Below, piece after piece: positions 61,797 through 64,000 of a stretch of 64,000 bases of DNA (position 1 is its first letter; each line of letters begins with the position of its first letter). The translations under genes and the position numbers were made by a program. This DNA is from Moritella dasanensis ArB 0140 (GTDB taxonomy: Bacteria > Pseudomonadota > Gammaproteobacteria > Enterobacterales > Moritellaceae), in the NCBI RefSeq assembly GCF_000276805.1, contig NZ_AKXQ01000005.1, positions 171,259 through 235,258 on the forward strand, written 5' to 3'. The notes beneath the pieces are model-generated. The model was given only the letters and a program-made list of their open reading frames with translations. It did no database searches and had not been told where the DNA came from.

Positions 61797-63986
61797 ATGA
61801 CCTCAACCCTGAAACCTTTCATATTGCTGCTTGTAAGTGGTTTTTTACTCATGCTTGGCTATGGCTTGAGTAATATTTTATTGCCTGTGCGCATGCAAAA
61901 TGACGGTATCAGTGTCGATAATATCGGTATCATCCTATCTATGTTGTCGGTGGGGTTCTTACTGGGTGCAATCTATAGCCGCACGCTATTGCAGCGGGTT
62001 GGTCATATTCGTATATTTGCCATGTGCGGTAGTTTAACCTCGGTGGCGATCTTACTTTCAGGTTTATATCCAGAGCCATTGATGTTAGCCGCTATGCGTA
62101 TGTTGACAGGATTTTGCATGGCCTGTGCCAATGCCACGCTTGATAGTTGGTTAAGCCACAGCGCGACTGAAGAAAGCCGTGGACGCATATTATCGATAAA
62201 CCAGATGGTGATCATGTCGGCACTTTTCTCTGGGCAATTTTTATTAAATGTCGCGCCGATCACCGATGTCACCTTGTTTATTATTGCCGGTATTTTATTT
62301 AGCCTTTCTATCACCCCTATCGTGATCAGCAAACAACTCGGGCCGCAGATTGAAGACAGCCAGTCCATGTCCTTAATGACCATTGTAAAGCTATCACCGC
62401 TTGGGGTTATCTGCTGCTTTTATGGTGGTTTTTTGTATGCAGGTTTAGTTAATATGCTGCCTATTTTTGCCAGCGACAACGGTATTCAAGGGTTCAGTTT
62501 ATCCATCTTTATGGGAGCGTCCATCTTTGGCGCTATCATATTTCAATACCCGATAGCCTATTTATCTGACCGTTTTGACCGTCGTAAAACCATGATAGCC
62601 ATGGTCTTAATCATTGCGGCTTTGTCTTTACTGGTGCCGCTGCTGATTAGTTCATCGCAGTTTAATCTCACCTTGTTAACGATTGCGGTCGTGATGGGAC
62701 TCACAGCTTGTCTTTACCCGATGAGCATGTCAGAAACCTTCGATAAAGTATTAAGAGAACAGATCCTAGCGGCAATGGGCTCCTTGCTGTTGATTTATGC
62801 TTTGGGCAGTATTCTGGGACCCAATCTCGCGTCTATCGCCATGAACATGTTTGGCAGTGCCGCATTATTTTCATTTACGAGCATAACGGCCATTACCTTA
62901 CTGGCGTTGATTATCGGCAATATGCTTAAGCAAACCGCATTACCCCGTGATGAACAAGAAAACTTTATCATGCAAACGCCCTCAGGTGTGGCATCAGAAC
63001 TGGATCCCCGTACTCAGTATGCACAACCTTCTTTCGAACAAACCTCAGAAGTTGAAGTAGCGATTAGTTTAGCCGCTAAAAATCCTGCTGCCGCGGTCAA
63101 CATGGCAAAATCATTGGCCATGCGCGACCCCAATAATGCCTCGAACTTAGCGGCTGCATTAAGTACTATTGATGAAATTGATATTGGCCGACTCTATCAA
63201 GCAATCACCACGGCCGCGCCAGGCATGAGCATTCACATTGCCGAAGCGTTAACCAATGCCTCGCCAGAACAAGCCGATGAATTAGTTGACTGGATCACCA
63301 CCGAATATCCCGATCAATTTACAAATATTATTGTCGCCATCGCCAACTCAATGCCAGATAACGGTATTGATATGATGGAAATAGCCGCTGGGAATATGGT
63401 TGAAGATCACCAGGATGAACTACTTGAAATGACCGACCAGTACATGACCAGTCTATCTGATTCATTAGATGATATGCGTCCGGTCGATCGTGCAGCTGCC
63501 GCCACAGAGCAAACGGCTACAGAGCTCTATAGCCGTTTAACCGATGTATCCCCTACCCAATCCGCCGACTTCGCCTTGGCGGTATCGGAAGCATACCCAG
63601 AATCATCTAACGTGGTAGCTGAAGCTTACGTCAGCAACCTAATTGAAAGTGAAGAAGCGACACCGGGTGATGCCACAGCGAACATTGAAAGTGCGGTTAA
63701 TGATTACGTCACTCAAGTTGCTGAAACCATCCCTGAATACGCCGCTGATATCGCCAGTACAATGATTGATTCAGTACCCGATATCGCATCGGACATGGTC
63801 GAGATCTTACAAGATTCAGATGTGTTTAATGATAGTGACCTGAGTACCTCGATTAAAGATAAACCAGAGCATGATGAGCTAGAAGAACAGTTGCAATATG
63901 CCGTACAAACGCAGGCTGATGAGATTGATAAGAACAATTTAGATAAGGCTAATCTGGATAAGCAGAATAACGATAAAAACAGTTAA
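61797..63986 (+). CDS. MFS transporter (YcaD-like) with long acidic C-terminal extension
   Basis: A 729-residue protein. Residues ~1-385 are a 12-TM MFS permease: motif A-like YSRTLLQRVGHIRI, MLTGFCMACANATLDSWLSH, the central repeat SDRFDRRKTMIAM and a last TM before LKQTALPRDEQEN. The remaining ~340 residues are soluble, rich in Ala, Asp, Glu and Ser, and show ~30-35-residue helical repeats with Pro turns (KNPAAAVNMAKSLAMRDPNN, TTAAPGMSIHIAEALTNASP), ending in an Asp/Lys/Asn tail. Normal MFS proteins are ~400 residues. Substrate unknown. It has its own promoter region after the ter terminator. Confidence 0.85.
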   Translation: MTSTLKPFILLLVSGFLLMLGYGLSNILLPVRMQNDGISVDNIGIILSMLSVGFLLGAIYSRTLLQRVGHIRIFAMCGSLTSVAILLSGLYPEPLMLAAMRMLTGFCMACANATLDSWLSHSATEESRGRILSINQMVIMSALFSGQFLLNVAPITDVTLFIIAGILFSLSITPIVISKQLGPQIEDSQSMSLMTIVKLSPLGVICCFYGGFLYAGLVNMLPIFASDNGIQGFSLSIFMGASIFGAIIFQYPIAYLSDRFDRRKTMIAMVLIIAALSLLVPLLISSSQFNLTLLTIAVVMGLTACLYPMSMSETFDKVLREQILAAMGSLLLIYALGSILGPNLASIAMNMFGSAALFSFTSITAITLLALIIGNMLKQTALPRDEQENFIMQTPSGVASELDPRTQYAQPSFEQTSEVEVAISLAAKNPAAAVNMAKSLAMRDPNNASNLAAALSTIDEIDIGRLYQAITTAAPGMSIHIAEALTNASPEQADELVDWITTEYPDQFTNIIVAIANSMPDNGIDMMEIAAGNMVEDHQDELLEMTDQYMTSLSDSLDDMRPVDRAAAATEQTATELYSRLTDVSPTQSADFALAVSEAYPESSNVVAEAYVSNLIESEEATPGDATANIESAVNDYVTQVAETIPEYAADIASTMIDSVPDIASDMVEILQDSDVFNDSDLSTSIKDKPEHDELEEQLQYAVQTQADEIDKNNLDKANLDKQNNDKNS

Positions 63987-64000
63987 TACAGTTAATACAG

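Overview
This 64-kb window is a chromosome segment of a marine gammaproteobacterium. It is moderately AT-rich, densely coding and has short intergenic gaps. The gene content (YbiT, NudC, the NagE/NagB/NagA/NagC cluster, ribB under an FMN riboswitch, TesA-YbbA-YbbP, PolB, and a Shewanella-style LutABC/Dld lactate set) points to the Shewanella/Vibrio/Moritella neighbourhood. I favour a Moritella-like organism, by inference only. No rRNA, tRNA, CRISPR array, complete insertion sequence or integrase is visible.

Layout. 1-4.5 kb: 5' part of the ABC-F factor ybiT, a secreted trypsin-like protease, a LysE exporter and a LysR regulator. 4.5-10 kb: the lutABC operon for L-lactate oxidation, divergent from a lactate permease. 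10-15 kb: an accessory stretch with a phage CII-like regulator, two tiny genes whose ribosome-binding sites lie in inverted repeats, a triple-PAS diguanylate cyclase and two or three unknown genes. 15-23 kb: porin, deoC, a chemoreceptor bracketed by ~39-bp direct repeats, two LysR genes and nudC. 23-26 kb: a large FAD/Fe-S D-lactate dehydrogenase, divergent from a LysR that is a paralogue of the one beside lutC. The two lactate modules share a promoter motif. 26-31 kb: two acetyltransferases, a YdcN-like regulator facing a BenE transporter across two well-formed operators, aquaporin Z and a beta-barrel protein. 31-39 kb: a RecQ-like helicase, thiol peroxidase, and N-acetylglucosamine uptake and catabolism (nagE divergent from nagB-nagA-nagC). 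39-47 kb: YciH, a small lipoprotein, FMN riboswitch-ribB, DUF1254/1214 and DUF4382 envelope proteins and a GGDEF/EAL protein. 47-54 kb: the YbbP/YbbA transporter, TesA and DNA polymerase II with a LexA-like box.

54.7-61.6 kb is the most distinctive region. It is a compact Ter-type stress island: two TerD-domain proteins and TerB, then a HAD phosphatase, a phosphoribosyltransferase with a TRSP-type C-terminus, a StiP/PELOTA protein, a second HAD phosphatase and a CaCA-family cation exchanger. TerC, TerA, an ATP-grasp enzyme and a TerY-type protein are all absent here. The window ends with an MFS transporter that carries an unusual ~340-residue acidic helical C-terminal extension.

Several genes appear to use rare start codons: ATC for ybiT, ATT for the ydcN homologue, and TTG for polB, the chemoreceptor and the DUF4382 lipoprotein. 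Where a better Shine-Dalgarno sequence points to an inner start, that start is used.
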